Source: DASPTR01 sp964475545
GTDB lineage: Archaea; Thermoproteota; Bathyarchaeia; Bathyarchaeales; Bathycorpusculaceae
NCBI GenBank assembly: GCA_964475545.1
Contig: CAYYXF010000001.1
Span: forward strand, 34,165 to 98,164
Direction: 5' to 3'
DNA length: 64,000 nucleotides
Shown piece by piece: positions 1 to 8,625 of this stretch. The notes under the pieces are model-generated. The model saw only the letters and a program-made list of their open reading frames with translations, did no database searches and was not told where the DNA came from. Both the position numbers and the translations under genes were made by a program. Each line of letters starts with the position of its first letter. Within the stretch, counting starts at the first letter, position 1.

Positions 1-1
1 C

Positions 2-1192
2 GAAACTCTAGGCGTTCCCGCCTTGTCCCTTCTCAAGGCGTTCCTGCTCAGCTGGATAGTTGACCTTAATGCTCCTTTTGAAGCCTTCTTGGAGAGGTTG
101 GGCGAACAGCAGAATGTCGACCTTGCCTTGTTCAAGTTTGACTCCCCTGAAAGAAGGACATACATCGTTGTTCCTTCTGTCCATCCTGGACCCTTTAAGA
201 ATATTGGAAGCAGTATCTTGCCGTCTTTGCTTAAGAATGCCTTGGAAAAGAAGCTTGGGCGCACAGCATGTGTACCGCATGGGCTCTTTGGGCATGAGCT
301 TGATTTGGCTTCGCAGGTGCAGAATCAGAAAGTCGTGAATAGTGTTGTTGATGCAATGGATTTCCAGACCCTGCTGGCGGAGGCTTCGCCTTTTGTCACC
401 GCAAGCAACGGTTTTGCATCTGCATGTTGCCAGATTTTTGGTGATGCTGCATTCTTGTCTGTCACCTTGGCACCTAGGACAACCGAAGACATACCACAAG
501 AGTTGGGTCTGTTCATTCGCCAGAAAGCGGAGCAGCTTGGGCTGGCTTGTTGTGTGGTGGTCAATGCTCACAACAGTATCGACGGAATAAATGGCATGCC
601 TGAAGCTCTTGCTTCCTTAAAGGCCGCAGCGGCTTCTTGTTTGGAGAAGGCGGCTTCAGCGCCTCGCTTGCCTTTCGAGGTTGGGGCCAACACAGTTTTC
701 CCAGAGGAATTTGGTCTCAGAGATGGCATGGGCTATGGCGGGATCACTGCCGTGGTATTTAGAGTAGGGGATCAAAGAGCTGCATATGTGACAATCGATG
801 GTAATAATATGATCTCTGGGCTTCGCGAAAGAATCCTTTCAGCTCTAGGCTCCGCGGGCATCGACAAAGGGGAAGTATTCACGACGGACACGCATTCCGT
901 AAGCGGCATAGTCTTGGGCAGGCGAGGTTATCATCCGATAGGTGAAGTCATGAACCATGAGAAGCTGATTGGCTACATCAAGCAGGCAACCTTTGAGAGC
1001 ATGGCGAATCTGAAACAGGCCAAGGCTGGTTGCAAGAGTATATCAGTTCCAGATGTCAAAGTCATCGGGAAGGAACGACTTGAAAGTCTTTCACTGTTAA
1101 TCGACAAAGGGCTCCAAAGGGCAAAGAAAACAATCGTGCCGATCTGTCTTGCCAGCGGGTTTCTGTTGATGTTGCTTTTGCTGTTTGTCTAG
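2..1192 (+). CDS. DUF2070 family membrane protein, C-terminal part (5' end outside window)
   Basis: The reading frame is open to the left edge, so this is the C-terminal part of a longer protein; the TTG at 23 is only the first possible start inside the window. The soluble part carries the HPGPF motif (182-196) followed by GSS and LP, and later a THSVSG segment, as in archaeal DUF2070 proteins. Full-length members are around 600 residues with several N-terminal membrane helices, which would lie upstream. A hydrophobic helix forms the last 20 residues and ends at the stop. The function of the family is unknown; the conserved His/Asp/Gly motifs suggest a phosphoesterase-like or metal-binding domain, but that is inference. 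The gene is followed by 120 bases before the next operon. Confidence 0.8.
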   Translation, partial: ETLGVPALSLLKAFLLSWIVDLNAPFEAFLERLGEQQNVDLALFKFDSPERRTYIVVPSVHPGPFKNIGSSILPSLLKNALEKKLGRTACVPHGLFGHELDLASQVQNQKVVNSVVDAMDFQTLLAEASPFVTASNGFASACCQIFGDAAFLSVTLAPRTTEDIPQELGLFIRQKAEQLGLACCVVVNAHNSIDGINGMPEALASLKAAAASCLEKAASAPRLPFEVGANTVFPEEFGLRDGMGYGGITAVVFRVGDQRAAYVTIDGNNMISGLRERILSALGSAGIDKGEVFTTDTHSVSGIVLGRRGYHPIGEVMNHEKLIGYIKQATFESMANLKQAKAGCKSISVPDVKVIGKERLESLSLLIDKGLQRAKKTIVPICLASGFLLMLLLLFV

Positions 1193-1312
1193 CCTAATAT
1201 TAATATGGCTCGACTTTTAGAAATATCCCGAAGTTAAAGTTGCAACATAGCCCTCTGCCTAGTGGGAGCAGGTGGAACCTGCAGTTACAAGGTGGAACGA
1301 GCCGGATTAAGG

Positions 1313-1546
1313 ATGGCGAAAATCACCATAGATGAAGAATACTGTAAGGGTTGCACACTCTGCATCAGCTTCTGCCCCCAAAAAATTATTCGAACTGCCG
1401 GTTCAATCAGCAAGAAGGGCTATCACCCGGCGGAGCTTTTTGATCCTGGGGGGAAATGCACAGGATGCACTTTGTGTGCCATCATGTGTCCCGATGCAGC
1501 TATCACTGTCTATAGAGACAAGAAGGTTGCAGGTGACAGAAAGTGA
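1313..1546 (+). CDS. 2-oxoacid:ferredoxin oxidoreductase, ferredoxin-like (delta) subunit
   Basis: A 77-residue protein with two CxxCxxCxxxC clusters (Cys11/14/17/21 and Cys49/52/55/59), each followed by Pro: a classic 2x[4Fe-4S] ferredoxin. It should pass electrons from the TPP subunit to free ferredoxin. The frame is open upstream to a GTG at 1262, but the ATG at 1313 has GGA just ahead and begins with the usual MAKITIDEEYC sequence, so it is preferred. The last bases overlap the next gene by four (GTGA), so the subunits are probably translationally coupled. It opens a four-gene operon; an AT-rich stretch at 1195-1210 may hold its promoter. Confidence 0.9.
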   Translation: MAKITIDEEYCKGCTLCISFCPQKIIRTAGSISKKGYHPAELFDPGGKCTGCTLCAIMCPDAAITVYRDKKVAGDRK

Positions 1547-2607
1547 CCGAGAAAAAGTTCATGGCTGGAAACGAAGCGATAGCTGAGGCCGCTGTCCAAG
1601 CGGGATGCAGATACTATTTCGGTTACCCGATAACGCCACAAAACGAAATTGGCGAATACATGGCGTGGAGGATGCCTGAGGTCGGCGGTACCTTCCTTCA
1701 GGCAGAAAGCGAAGTGGCAGCCATATACATGGTGTTTGGCGCTGCTGGAGCAGGTGCGAGAGCTATGACCTCTTCTTCCAGTCCAGGAATCAGCCTAATG
1801 CAAGAGGGGATTTCCTACATCGCCGCCGCTGAGCTTCCATGTGTGATAGTGAACATGATGCGAGGCGGACCAGGACTTGGTGGCATAGCGCCCTCGCAAT
1901 CAGACTATTTCCAGGCAACAAAGGGCGGCGGCCATGGAGATTATCACTTGCTTGTGTTGGCCCCATCAACGGGTCAAGAGGCAGCAGACCTTACAATGCT
2001 GGCCTTCGACTTGGCCGACAAGTACCGAAATCCGGTTATGATTTTGGGGGACGGGAATATTGGCCAGATGATGGAGCCCATTGAATTCAAGCCGCTAGGC
2101 AAGACATCTGCACCCGTTAGGAAAGACTGGGCCATTACAGGGTCTTCAAATGGAGGTCGAAAGCTGCTAAAGACTCTCTTTCTTGATCCTGTAATTTTGG
2201 AAAAGCGCAACTTGGTCATTGCTCAGAAGCTTCGCGAAGCGGTTAAGAATGAAGTGCGGCTCGAGTCTTACCTGACTGAAGACGCGGAGGTGGTGATCGC
2301 CGCCTATGGGACAGTGGCTCGCATTGCAAAGACAGCTATTAAAATCCTCCGTGAGAAGGGTTTGAAGGTAGGCTTACTGAGGCCAATATCGCTATACCCG
2401 TTCCCCTACGAAGCATTTGCCAGGATGGCTGAACGGGTGAAGAGCTTCCTGGTGGTTGAAATGAGTATGGGGCAAATGCTTGAGGACGTACAACTTGCTC
2501 TCTGTGGCAAGAGCCAACTGCACTTCTACAGCAGGGTTGGCGGAATAGTTCCAAGCTACGAGGAAATCGTCGGGGAAGTGGAAAGGATCGCCATGGAGGC
2601 AAAGTAA
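1543..2607 (+). CDS. 2-oxoacid:ferredoxin oxidoreductase alpha subunit (VorB/KorA type)
   Basis: This 354-residue protein is the pyrimidine-binding/alpha subunit of a 2-oxoacid:ferredoxin oxidoreductase, which makes acyl-CoA and reduced ferredoxin from a 2-oxoacid and CoA. GYPITPQ near residue 27, the QAESE stretch, TSSSSPG and the KGGGHGDY segment are hallmarks of the VorB (2-ketoisovalerate) / KorA (2-oxoglutarate) branch. The length matches VorB-like proteins. The start is a GTG overlapping the ferredoxin stop. Sequence alone does not settle whether the substrate is branched-chain oxoacid or 2-oxoglutarate. In either case the enzyme links amino acid breakdown or a partial TCA cycle to ferredoxin. 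Confidence 0.92.
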   Translation: MTEKKFMAGNEAIAEAAVQAGCRYYFGYPITPQNEIGEYMAWRMPEVGGTFLQAESEVAAIYMVFGAAGAGARAMTSSSSPGISLMQEGISYIAAAELPCVIVNMMRGGPGLGGIAPSQSDYFQATKGGGHGDYHLLVLAPSTGQEAADLTMLAFDLADKYRNPVMILGDGNIGQMMEPIEFKPLGKTSAPVRKDWAITGSSNGGRKLLKTLFLDPVILEKRNLVIAQKLREAVKNEVRLESYLTEDAEVVIAAYGTVARIAKTAIKILREKGLKVGLLRPISLYPFPYEAFARMAERVKSFLVVEMSMGQMLEDVQLALCGKSQLHFYSRVGGIVPSYEEIVGEVERIAMEAK

Positions 2608-2609
2608 AG

Positions 2610-3353
2610 ATGGAAACTGTCTACGAAAGACCAAAGACCCTCACCACCGCAAGCACGCACTACTGCCCAGGATGCGGTCATGGAATCATTCACCGATTAA
2701 TCGCGGAAGTGATAGACGAGCTTGGAATCCGCGACAAAACAGTGGTCGTCGCTCCCGTAGGCTGTGCCGTGCTCCTCTACAACTACTTCAACCTAGACTC
2801 GTACGAAGCAGCGCATGGCCGTGCTCCTGCCATTGCCACCGGGTGCAAACGCGTCCACCCTGAATTAGTTGTTTTCACCTACCAAGGAGACGGTGACCTT
2901 GCTGCAATAGGGACGGCAGAAACAGTGCACGCAGCAGCGCGCGGAGAAAAAATCACAACCATTTTTGTCAACAACGCAATCTACGGAATGACGGCGGGGC
3001 AAATGGCGCCGACGACACTCATTGGTCAGAAGACCACAACCACCCCTGATGGTAGAACCCCTGAAAGAGCTGGCTACCCCATTCGCATGTGCGAGATGCT
3101 GGCCACACTCGAAGGTGCAGCGTATATTGCAAGAGTCAGCGTGAGTAGCCCCAAAAACGTCGTTCAAGCAAAGAGAACCATCAAGAAAGCGTTTGAAACT
3201 CAAATCAAAGGATTAGGCTATTCGCTTGTGGAAGTCCTGTCTCAATGCCCGACAAACTGGCATATGACGACTGTTGAATCGGTGAAGTGGGTTGACGAAA
3301 AATTGGCTTCCTATTTCCCACTGGGAGAGTTCAAGTCGCCTAAGGAGGGATAG
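2610..3353 (+). CDS. 2-oxoacid:ferredoxin oxidoreductase beta subunit (TPP binding)
   Basis: A 247-residue thiamine-pyrophosphate subunit. A CPGCGHG motif (Cys19, Cys22) lies near the start, GCAVLLYNYF follows, and the TPP/Mg signature GDGD at 93-96 is completed by NNAIYGMTAGQ. The C-terminal half has the usual conserved Cys-Pro-Thr-Asn-Trp (CPTNW) segment. It starts two bases after the alpha stop and ends two bases before gamma, so all three are co-transcribed. It works only as part of the complex with the alpha and gamma subunits. Confidence 0.92.
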   Translation: METVYERPKTLTTASTHYCPGCGHGIIHRLIAEVIDELGIRDKTVVVAPVGCAVLLYNYFNLDSYEAAHGRAPAIATGCKRVHPELVVFTYQGDGDLAAIGTAETVHAAARGEKITTIFVNNAIYGMTAGQMAPTTLIGQKTTTTPDGRTPERAGYPIRMCEMLATLEGAAYIARVSVSSPKNVVQAKRTIKKAFETQIKGLGYSLVEVLSQCPTNWHMTTVESVKWVDEKLASYFPLGEFKSPKEG

Positions 3354-3355
3354 AG

Positions 3356-3937
3356 ATGGCGAAACCAGTGAAGAAAGCCTTCTATGAAGACGTTGTAATG
3401 GCGGGCTTCGGCGGCCAAGGCCTTATGTTCATTGGGAAACTATTAGCCTACAGTGCAATGAAAGAAGGTCGGCACGTGACATGGATCCCATCCTATGGGC
3501 CTGAAATGCGCGGAGGGACAGCCAACTGCACGGTCGTCGTTTCAAGCGAAGAGATAGGATCACCAGTGACGCCCCACCCTCGGGCGATAATTGTCATGAA
3601 CAACCCTTCGCTGGAAGCTTTTGAACCAAGGTTAGAGCGCAACGGCTTGCTTCTTCTCAGCAGCTCACTTGTGAATAGACCGACAACGAGAGGAGACGTC
3701 AAGATTGTGTCGGTGCCGGCAAGCGAGATTGCAACCTCCGCGGGCACCGAAAGAGCCGCAAACATGGCTATGCTCGGCGCCTACGTTGCCCTTACAGGGG
3801 TTGTTGCTAAAGAAAGTATAGTTGAGGGCCTTAAGGAATTGTTTGGGAAAAAGATTGACCTTTTTGAGACAAATGTGCGCGCGTTTGAAGAAGGAATGAA
3901 GTTTGCGGAGACGCAGTCGCCCAAGCGGGTCGGCTAA
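3356..3937 (+). CDS. 2-oxoacid:ferredoxin oxidoreductase gamma subunit
   Basis: A 193-residue protein with GFGGQG at 17-22 and a YGPEMRGGTANC motif, the two signatures of the gamma domain that binds CoA and closes over the active site. A strong GGAGG ribosome site (from the 3' end of the beta gene) lies seven bases upstream of the ATG. It is the last gene of the delta-alpha-beta-gamma operon. The tail after residue 180 is polar and unremarkable. Confidence 0.92.
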   Translation: MAKPVKKAFYEDVVMAGFGGQGLMFIGKLLAYSAMKEGRHVTWIPSYGPEMRGGTANCTVVVSSEEIGSPVTPHPRAIIVMNNPSLEAFEPRLERNGLLLLSSSLVNRPTTRGDVKIVSVPASEIATSAGTERAANMAMLGAYVALTGVVAKESIVEGLKELFGKKIDLFETNVRAFEEGMKFAETQSPKRVG

Positions 3938-4000
3938 CATGAGACAATGGCGACAGCTCGCAATATCAAGCCAGAGCAGCGGTTCCTGCAAGGTATGGAA

Positions 4001-4009
4001 AGATATAAG
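4001..4009 (+). promoter_or_regulatory. TATA box of the Alba gene
   Basis: AGATATAAG preceded by purines fits an archaeal BRE/TATA element. Transcription would start near 4031 and leave a leader of about 50 bases with a TGGAGGT ribosome site directly ahead of the ATG at 4083. Confidence 0.5.
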
Positions 4010-4082
4010 AAGCCAAAATTCGTGATATACACTGCCCATCGCAGGTAAACTACCGTCTGCTAGTGAAGAATGGAGGTATAAC

Positions 4083-4463
4083 ATGCCAAAACCAAAACAG
4101 AAGAAAGCCTCTGAAAAGAAAGAGAAGGCACCGAAAGCGCCGAAACCCGCAGAATCATCAAAGCCACCAAGCCCTGAACCGAAAACGGAGATTAGCGAGA
4201 AAGTCGTGTATGTCGGTCAGAAACCAGTGAAGAACTATGTGATCGCTTGTCTGACATCTTTCAATGCAGGCTCGAACAAGATCGTTCTAAAGGCCAGAGG
4301 CCGGGCAATCTGCAAAGCCGTGGACACTGTAGAATTGCTTAGGCGAACGTTCTTGAAGGACGCGCAACTTCAAGGCATCAGCATCTGCACGGAGCAGGTG
4401 GCAAGAGAGGGAGACAGAAAAGCAAACGTCTCCGCCATTGAAATCACGCTGATCAAGGCATAG
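4083..4463 (+). CDS. albA: Alba family DNA/RNA-binding chromatin protein with a Lys/Pro-rich N-terminal tail
   Basis: Residues 46-126 form an Alba domain: the KPVKNYV strand with the DNA-contacting lysines at about 47 and 50, an LKARGRAICKAVD helix, and the C-terminal VSAIEITL strand. Alba dimers coat archaeal chromosomal DNA and RNA. Most Alba proteins are about 90 residues; this one has a further 40-45 residues that are almost only Lys, Pro, Glu, Ala and Ser, probably disordered. A strong ribosome site precedes the ATG. It is a single-gene unit between the oxidoreductase operon and the aminotransferase. The tail could modulate binding like a histone tail, which is inference. Confidence 0.9.
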   Translation: MPKPKQKKASEKKEKAPKAPKPAESSKPPSPEPKTEISEKVVYVGQKPVKNYVIACLTSFNAGSNKIVLKARGRAICKAVDTVELLRRTFLKDAQLQGISICTEQVAREGDRKANVSAIEITLIKA

Positions 4464-4561
4464 CCGCGTGGTTACTTACAGCACTTGTCAGAATTCCAGC
4501 GGGTCTTGGTAGGGCAGCGATCGTTTATCTATCGTATTTTTGTGAGAAGAATCATCGTTAG

Positions 4562-4570
4562 CTATATAAG
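4562..4570 (+). promoter_or_regulatory. TATA box of the class-III aminotransferase
   Basis: CTATATAAG lies 40 bases upstream of the ATG at 4610. With a start of transcription about 25 bases further on, the leader would be about 20 bases. Confidence 0.6.
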
Positions 4571-4609
4571 CCATTCTTTCTAACGGTAGTCTCCGATCGG
4601 TGATGCGAA

Positions 4610-5947
4610 ATGAGTGGTTACCCAAAAATTGTTGTTACTCCACCAGGACCCAAAGCAAGAGAATTGGTCAAGAAGGACGAAAGTCTGATTTCTCCATCTT
4701 ATGGGCGGTTCTATCCGCTTGTTGTTGAGTCGGGCAAAGGTTGCATAATAAAAGATGTTGACGGAAACGAGTTCATCGACTTCAACTCCGGCTTAGTATG
4801 CATGAACGTTGGGCACAATCATCCTAAAGTGGTCACGGCCATTAAGAACCAGTGCGACCGCTTTCTACACTATTCAAACACGGACTTCTACTACAAGGAA
4901 GTCATAAATTTGGCGGAAAGACTTGCGGAAATCACGCCTGGAACGCCTGACAAGAAGGTCTATTTCGGCAACAGTGGGGCTGAAGCCATTGAGGCAGCGA
5001 TCAAGCTTGCAAAGTGGCACAGCCGCAGGCAACTGTTCATCGGCTTCATAGGTGCTTTTCACGGGCGCACAGTAGGCGCTTTGTCTTTCACTGCCAGCAA
5101 ACCCACTCAAAAGCGCTATTTCTTCCCGTTGATGCCCGGGGTCACCCATGTTCCATATGCATATTGCTACCGTTGCCCCTTCAAGCTGACCTATCCTGAC
5201 TGCCACTACTGGTGCGTGGATTTCATTGATGAGTATGTCTTGCAGAAGTATGTGCCTCCTGAAGACACGGCGGCAATAGTGCTTGAACCCATTCAGGGTG
5301 AAGGCGGATATGTTGTTCCACCACCTGAATACTTCCAACGGATAAAGAAGCTTGCAGATAAATATGGTATACTGCTAATAGATGATGAGGTGCAGGCAGG
5401 CATTGGAAGAACTGGAAAATGGTTTGCCATTGAACACTGGAACGTTGAACCCGACATCGTATGCAGCGCAAAAGGATTAGCGTCAGGCTTGCCGTTGGGT
5501 GCGACAATAGCTAAGTCCAAAGTGATGGATTGGGTTCCGGGATCACATGCGAGCACGTTTGGCGGTAACCCGCTTTCATGCGTTGCGGCGAGCGCCGTTA
5601 TAGATGTCATACAGGAAGAGAAGCTCATGGAAAACGCAACTAAGCAGGGCAACTACATCATGAAAAGAATGGGCGAGATGAAAGAGAAAAGTGAGATTGT
5701 AGGCGATGTGAGGGGCAAGGGATTGATGATAGGCGTTGAAATCGTTGAAAACAAAGAAAACAAGAAGCCGGCCCCACAGAAGGTCAGCGAGATTATGACG
5801 CGCTCATGGAAGCGGGGTGTCAACGTCATCACTTGCGGTGCGTCAACGATTAGGATGGCGCCGCCGCTTGTAATCACAAGGGAGCTTGTTGACGCAGCCT
5901 TGGACATTATTGAAGATTCGATAAGAGAGGTCGAGAAAGAAGGTTAG
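4610..5947 (+). CDS. Class-III PLP aminotransferase (4-aminobutyrate/ornithine family or archaeal amino-acid racemase)
   Basis: A 445-residue PLP enzyme of fold type I, class III: NSGAEA at 121-126 (phosphate cup), HGRT at 151, Asp-Asp-Glu near 258-260 above the cofactor ring, and the Schiff-base lysine at about 288 in SAKGLASG. An insert with Cys186, Cys189, Cys198 and Cys202 is typical of the archaeal subgroup, some members of which (Pyrococcus, Thermococcus) are amino-acid racemases rather than transaminases. The substrate cannot be assigned; GABA or ornithine transaminase, or a broad racemase, are all possible. A good TATA box lies upstream, and a GNAT gene follows two bases after the stop. 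Confidence 0.88.
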   Translation: MSGYPKIVVTPPGPKARELVKKDESLISPSYGRFYPLVVESGKGCIIKDVDGNEFIDFNSGLVCMNVGHNHPKVVTAIKNQCDRFLHYSNTDFYYKEVINLAERLAEITPGTPDKKVYFGNSGAEAIEAAIKLAKWHSRRQLFIGFIGAFHGRTVGALSFTASKPTQKRYFFPLMPGVTHVPYAYCYRCPFKLTYPDCHYWCVDFIDEYVLQKYVPPEDTAAIVLEPIQGEGGYVVPPPEYFQRIKKLADKYGILLIDDEVQAGIGRTGKWFAIEHWNVEPDIVCSAKGLASGLPLGATIAKSKVMDWVPGSHASTFGGNPLSCVAASAVIDVIQEEKLMENATKQGNYIMKRMGEMKEKSEIVGDVRGKGLMIGVEIVENKENKKPAPQKVSEIMTRSWKRGVNVITCGASTIRMAPPLVITRELVDAALDIIEDSIREVEKEG

Positions 5948-5948
5948 C

Positions 5949-6389
5949 TTGCGTATTCGCATGCAAACCCGAAAACTAACCATAGACGACTATGCAGCAA
6001 TAGCCCAACTTTGGAAGAGAGCCGGGCTGTCCTTCAGACCGCGAGGGCGAGATAGTAGGGAAGCAATAGCAAAGGAAATGGCGGCAAATCCTGACTTTTT
6101 TCTAGGAGCCTTTGTGCAAGATCGCTTGATCGGCGTGGTCATTGTGAGTTGCGACGTGAGAAAAGGCTGGATAAACCGCTTAGCCGTCGATCCGGATCGG
6201 AGGCATCGAGGTGTTGCCAAGGCTTTGATTGCGGAATCTGAAAGGATACTCAGAACGCGGGGTGTTAGGCTCTTCTGTGTTCTAATTGACGCTGACAACA
6301 TGCCGTCAAAGGAATTGTTTAGAAGATGCGGTTATGTTGAGCATCATGACATAACTTACCTCAGCAAGCGTGACAGTGAAGAGGTCTAG
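5949..6389 (+). CDS. GNAT family N-acetyltransferase
   Basis: A 146-residue GNAT domain. The acetyl-CoA pyrophosphate loop is visible as a LAVDP then RRHRGVAKAL segment, and the last strand carries the RRCGYVEHH sequence usual for GNAT C-termini. The TTG at 5949 is preferred to the ATG at 5961 because AGAAGGT lies five bases before it. It directly follows the aminotransferase and is presumably co-transcribed, so a small amine or amino acid is a plausible acceptor, but that is inference. Confidence 0.82.
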   Translation: MRIRMQTRKLTIDDYAAIAQLWKRAGLSFRPRGRDSREAIAKEMAANPDFFLGAFVQDRLIGVVIVSCDVRKGWINRLAVDPDRRHRGVAKALIAESERILRTRGVRLFCVLIDADNMPSKELFRRCGYVEHHDITYLSKRDSEEV

Positions 6390-6517
6390 CCAGATGCAAG
6401 ATTGGCTGTTGCCTTGCAGTTCTGACTGCTTTTACGGCGAGAATGTTGGCTTTTGAGCGAGTCCGGGGCATTCAGACTTGCTGGAAAACTGCATATGACT
6501 GGTCATGCGGAACGTGA

Positions 6518-7090
6518 TTAGAAGTCGCTCGGTTTTGCTATGACTTCTCTTATTCTCAGATCGAAAAACTTTGCAGCGTTTGCTGGAAAAACGCGAAGTG
6601 CTGTGTCAGCGCCCCTGCCCGTTCCAGCAATAGCAACAATGTCTATGTCCATTGGGATGAGCCCTGCATCGGCGGCCATCAGGGTTATTTCTACGCATAC
6701 TTTAGTTCCTTCTCCCATAAGCCTGAGCACGTTTGCTATCATTTCTAGGGGCTGTATAGTGCCGAAATTCCTGCGTATGGCCCGCTCGGCGCTGCTTAGA
6801 GCGTGCGTGCCTGTGAAGATTTTTGCTCCGTTCTTCAGAATTTCATGCTTAAACTCTTCCCGTAGTTCTGGTTTTCCCTTTTCCTGAAATCCACAGAAAT
6901 GGGTAACTACCACAACATTAAAACCCTTAAACAGCTTGGAAGTTTTGGCTCCAGTCTCGCCAGTCGTTGAAGCAACCACGATGTCTTTAATGCCCTCTTT
7001 CTCCACGTATTTTCTGACAAGTTTAAGCAAGGCGTCAGTATTCTGCTTGCCCGTTACTCCAAAATAGGTTGCCTTCTTCTCCAAGCTCAT
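6518..7090 (-). CDS. Stand-alone pyruvate-kinase alpha/beta (C-terminal) domain protein
   Basis: A 190-residue protein matching the C-terminal alpha/beta domain of pyruvate kinase (ASTTGETGAKTSKLF, then VVVVTHFCGF and ADAGLIP stretches) with no catalytic barrel. Such solo domains are common in archaea and their role is unknown. The C-terminal half has an IAGTGRGADTA glycine-rich loop and a Pro-rich turn. It lies 40 bases downstream of the Nob1 gene on the same strand, so it may be the third gene of the nadK-nob1 transcript. Confidence 0.8.
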   Translation of the reverse strand: MSLEKKATYFGVTGKQNTDALLKLVRKYVEKEGIKDIVVASTTGETGAKTSKLFKGFNVVVVTHFCGFQEKGKPELREEFKHEILKNGAKIFTGTHALSSAERAIRRNFGTIQPLEMIANVLRLMGEGTKVCVEITLMAADAGLIPMDIDIVAIAGTGRGADTALRVFPANAAKFFDLRIREVIAKPSDF

Positions 7091-7130
7091 GAGCCATCGC
7101 TCGCCTAGGTCTATTTCAGAAAGACTCTAT

Positions 7131-7694
7131 TTATGTGCTTGGGGAGTCTTGGCTAAGCTGGCTTCTTCTTAACGGTTTCCTCTTCAGTCTGGTTCCGCAT
7201 ATTTCGCATGTTTTGGCCTTGCTGTCTGCGGCGTATCTTTTGTGGCAGGCTGGGCAATACCTTATCCATGTCAGACGAACGCGGATGCCGAAGGTTGCCA
7301 ATGAAGCAAATTCCATGTTCATTTGGTCTGCAACGTTCTGTATCGAATAGTCATCGGTGACAATCAACGGAGAATGGCCCTCTGCCTTGAGCTGAAGTGC
7401 TAGCGCCAAGAGCTGGAGGTCAGTCTCTGACAGGAAAAACTTGTCGCCGACCAGAATTGCAGAGGCCTTGACCTTGTCGATGAACTCTTCTTCAGGCGCC
7501 CGGACTTTCAGCCTGCCGCTCGCTACTGCCGCTTCGAATCTTACTTCAGGCATAGAGCTTTCTGCTATCTCCTCTTTGACCATTGGAACCGTGTATTCTT
7601 CTCCTTCCGATGAAAATGGATCAAGACCTGCTATGAATGCTGACGTGTCCAAAACTGCAACTTTCTTCGGGGTCGTGTGCGTTGGGTTTCTCAC
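7131..7694 (-). CDS. nob1: Nob1-like PIN-domain rRNA maturation endonuclease
   Basis: A 187-residue protein: a PIN nuclease domain (VLDTSAFIAG near residue 14, a Glu/Asp pair in the middle, TDDYSIQNVA late) followed by a C4 zinc ribbon (CPAC then CEIC). This order is that of archaeal Nob1, which cuts the 3' end of pre-16S rRNA. The start overlaps the nadK stop by four bases (ATGA), so translation is coupled. A generic VapC toxin is less likely because VapC lacks the zinc ribbon and none of the neighbours is an antitoxin. Confidence 0.88.
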   Translation of the reverse strand: MRNPTHTTPKKVAVLDTSAFIAGLDPFSSEGEEYTVPMVKEEIAESSMPEVRFEAAVASGRLKVRAPEEEFIDKVKASAILVGDKFFLSETDLQLLALALQLKAEGHSPLIVTDDYSIQNVADQMNMEFASLATFGIRVRLTWIRYCPACHKRYAADSKAKTCEICGTRLKRKPLRRSQLSQDSPST

Positions 7695-8542
7695 CCCGTT
7701 GCCTTGAAAAGCAGTCTGCTTTTCAGTCGATGGTAGAAGTCTTCTCTAAACCTTATGAAAGATGTTTCATTTTTGGACCGTGTGACTGTTAGGCTTGGAA
7801 GTCTAGAATCTATGATTTGAGTATGTTGGCCGTCGATCAACACGAGCATTCTTTTGGGTTTGTGAACTTCAACTGTCACGCGCGAGTCAGCTGGAAAGAC
7901 GATTGGTCGGAAATCGGTCAAGGGGCATATAGGTGTTAGAACAAAAGCGTCGACATCCGGATCTAAGACGGGTCCACCTGCTGAAAGCGAGTATCCTGTG
8001 GAGCCCGTTTGTGTGGATATCAGCAGGGAATCTGCTTGGCAGTTTAGGATGGGTTCCCCGGTTCTTAGGACACGCATGTAAAGCAGTTTTGCCGGCTCGT
8101 CGTGTGTGACTACAACCTCGTTCAATGCGTCTGGAAGTTCAATGTTGTCTGCATTGACGGCGAGCTTCATGCATTTCTCAATCCTGTGTTCTCCCTTCAG
8201 GCACTTGTCCACTGCGTCGAAAGCTAGGTTTGGTTCCACCTCGGTGAGAAAGCCTCGAATCCCCACGTTTACTGCAAGGATTGGCGGTTCAGGCTTAGGG
8301 AGTGAGAGACAAGCCCTAAGTATTGTACCGTCGCCGCCGATGGTTACTATGAAGTCGGTTCGCATACTTTTCAGAGGGAGAGTCTTCCATTTTGCCCTGA
8401 TCTTGCCGGCTAGGGTATTTTCCACATAGACTTCTACCCCTCTCTTGCTCAAGTGTTCAGCTAGGTCTTCCACAAGTTTTACCGCTCTCTTCCTGTCAAA
8501 GCGGGCGACCAAGCCGGCGCTTTTGAACACGCTTTTCACCAT
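7691..8542 (-). CDS. nadK: NAD kinase
   Basis: A 283-residue NAD kinase, making NADP from NAD and ATP or polyphosphate. The diagnostic GGDGT lies at about residue 70, followed by the NVGIRGFLTE segment and the glycine-rich TGSTGYSLSAGGP loop near residue 185. The length is normal for archaeal NadK. The predicted TATA region at 8565-8573 puts transcription almost at the ATG, so the mRNA is probably leaderless. It is the first gene of a minus-strand unit with nob1. Confidence 0.92.
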   Translation of the reverse strand: MVKSVFKSAGLVARFDRKRAVKLVEDLAEHLSKRGVEVYVENTLAGKIRAKWKTLPLKSMRTDFIVTIGGDGTILRACLSLPKPEPPILAVNVGIRGFLTEVEPNLAFDAVDKCLKGEHRIEKCMKLAVNADNIELPDALNEVVVTHDEPAKLLYMRVLRTGEPILNCQADSLLISTQTGSTGYSLSAGGPVLDPDVDAFVLTPICPLTDFRPIVFPADSRVTVEVHKPKRMLVLIDGQHTQIIDSRLPSLTVTRSKNETSFIRFREDFYHRLKSRLLFKATG

Positions 8543-8564
8543 CGACCTATTAGCGGCACCTTAA

Positions 8565-8573
8565 TCTATATAT
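8565..8573. promoter_or_regulatory. TATA region shared by nadK (-) and aIF5A (+)
   Basis: TCTATATAT reads as a TATA element on both strands. On the minus strand it is about 26 bases from the nadK ATG, which predicts a leaderless message. On the plus strand it leaves a leader of about 30 bases before the aIF5A start. Only 83 bases separate the two divergent genes, so both promoters must lie here. Confidence 0.6.
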
Positions 8574-8625
8574 GGGTGTTGTTAAGAATTGCTCTGAGTA
8601 AGGGGCTGCGAAAGTTGGTGTTAAT

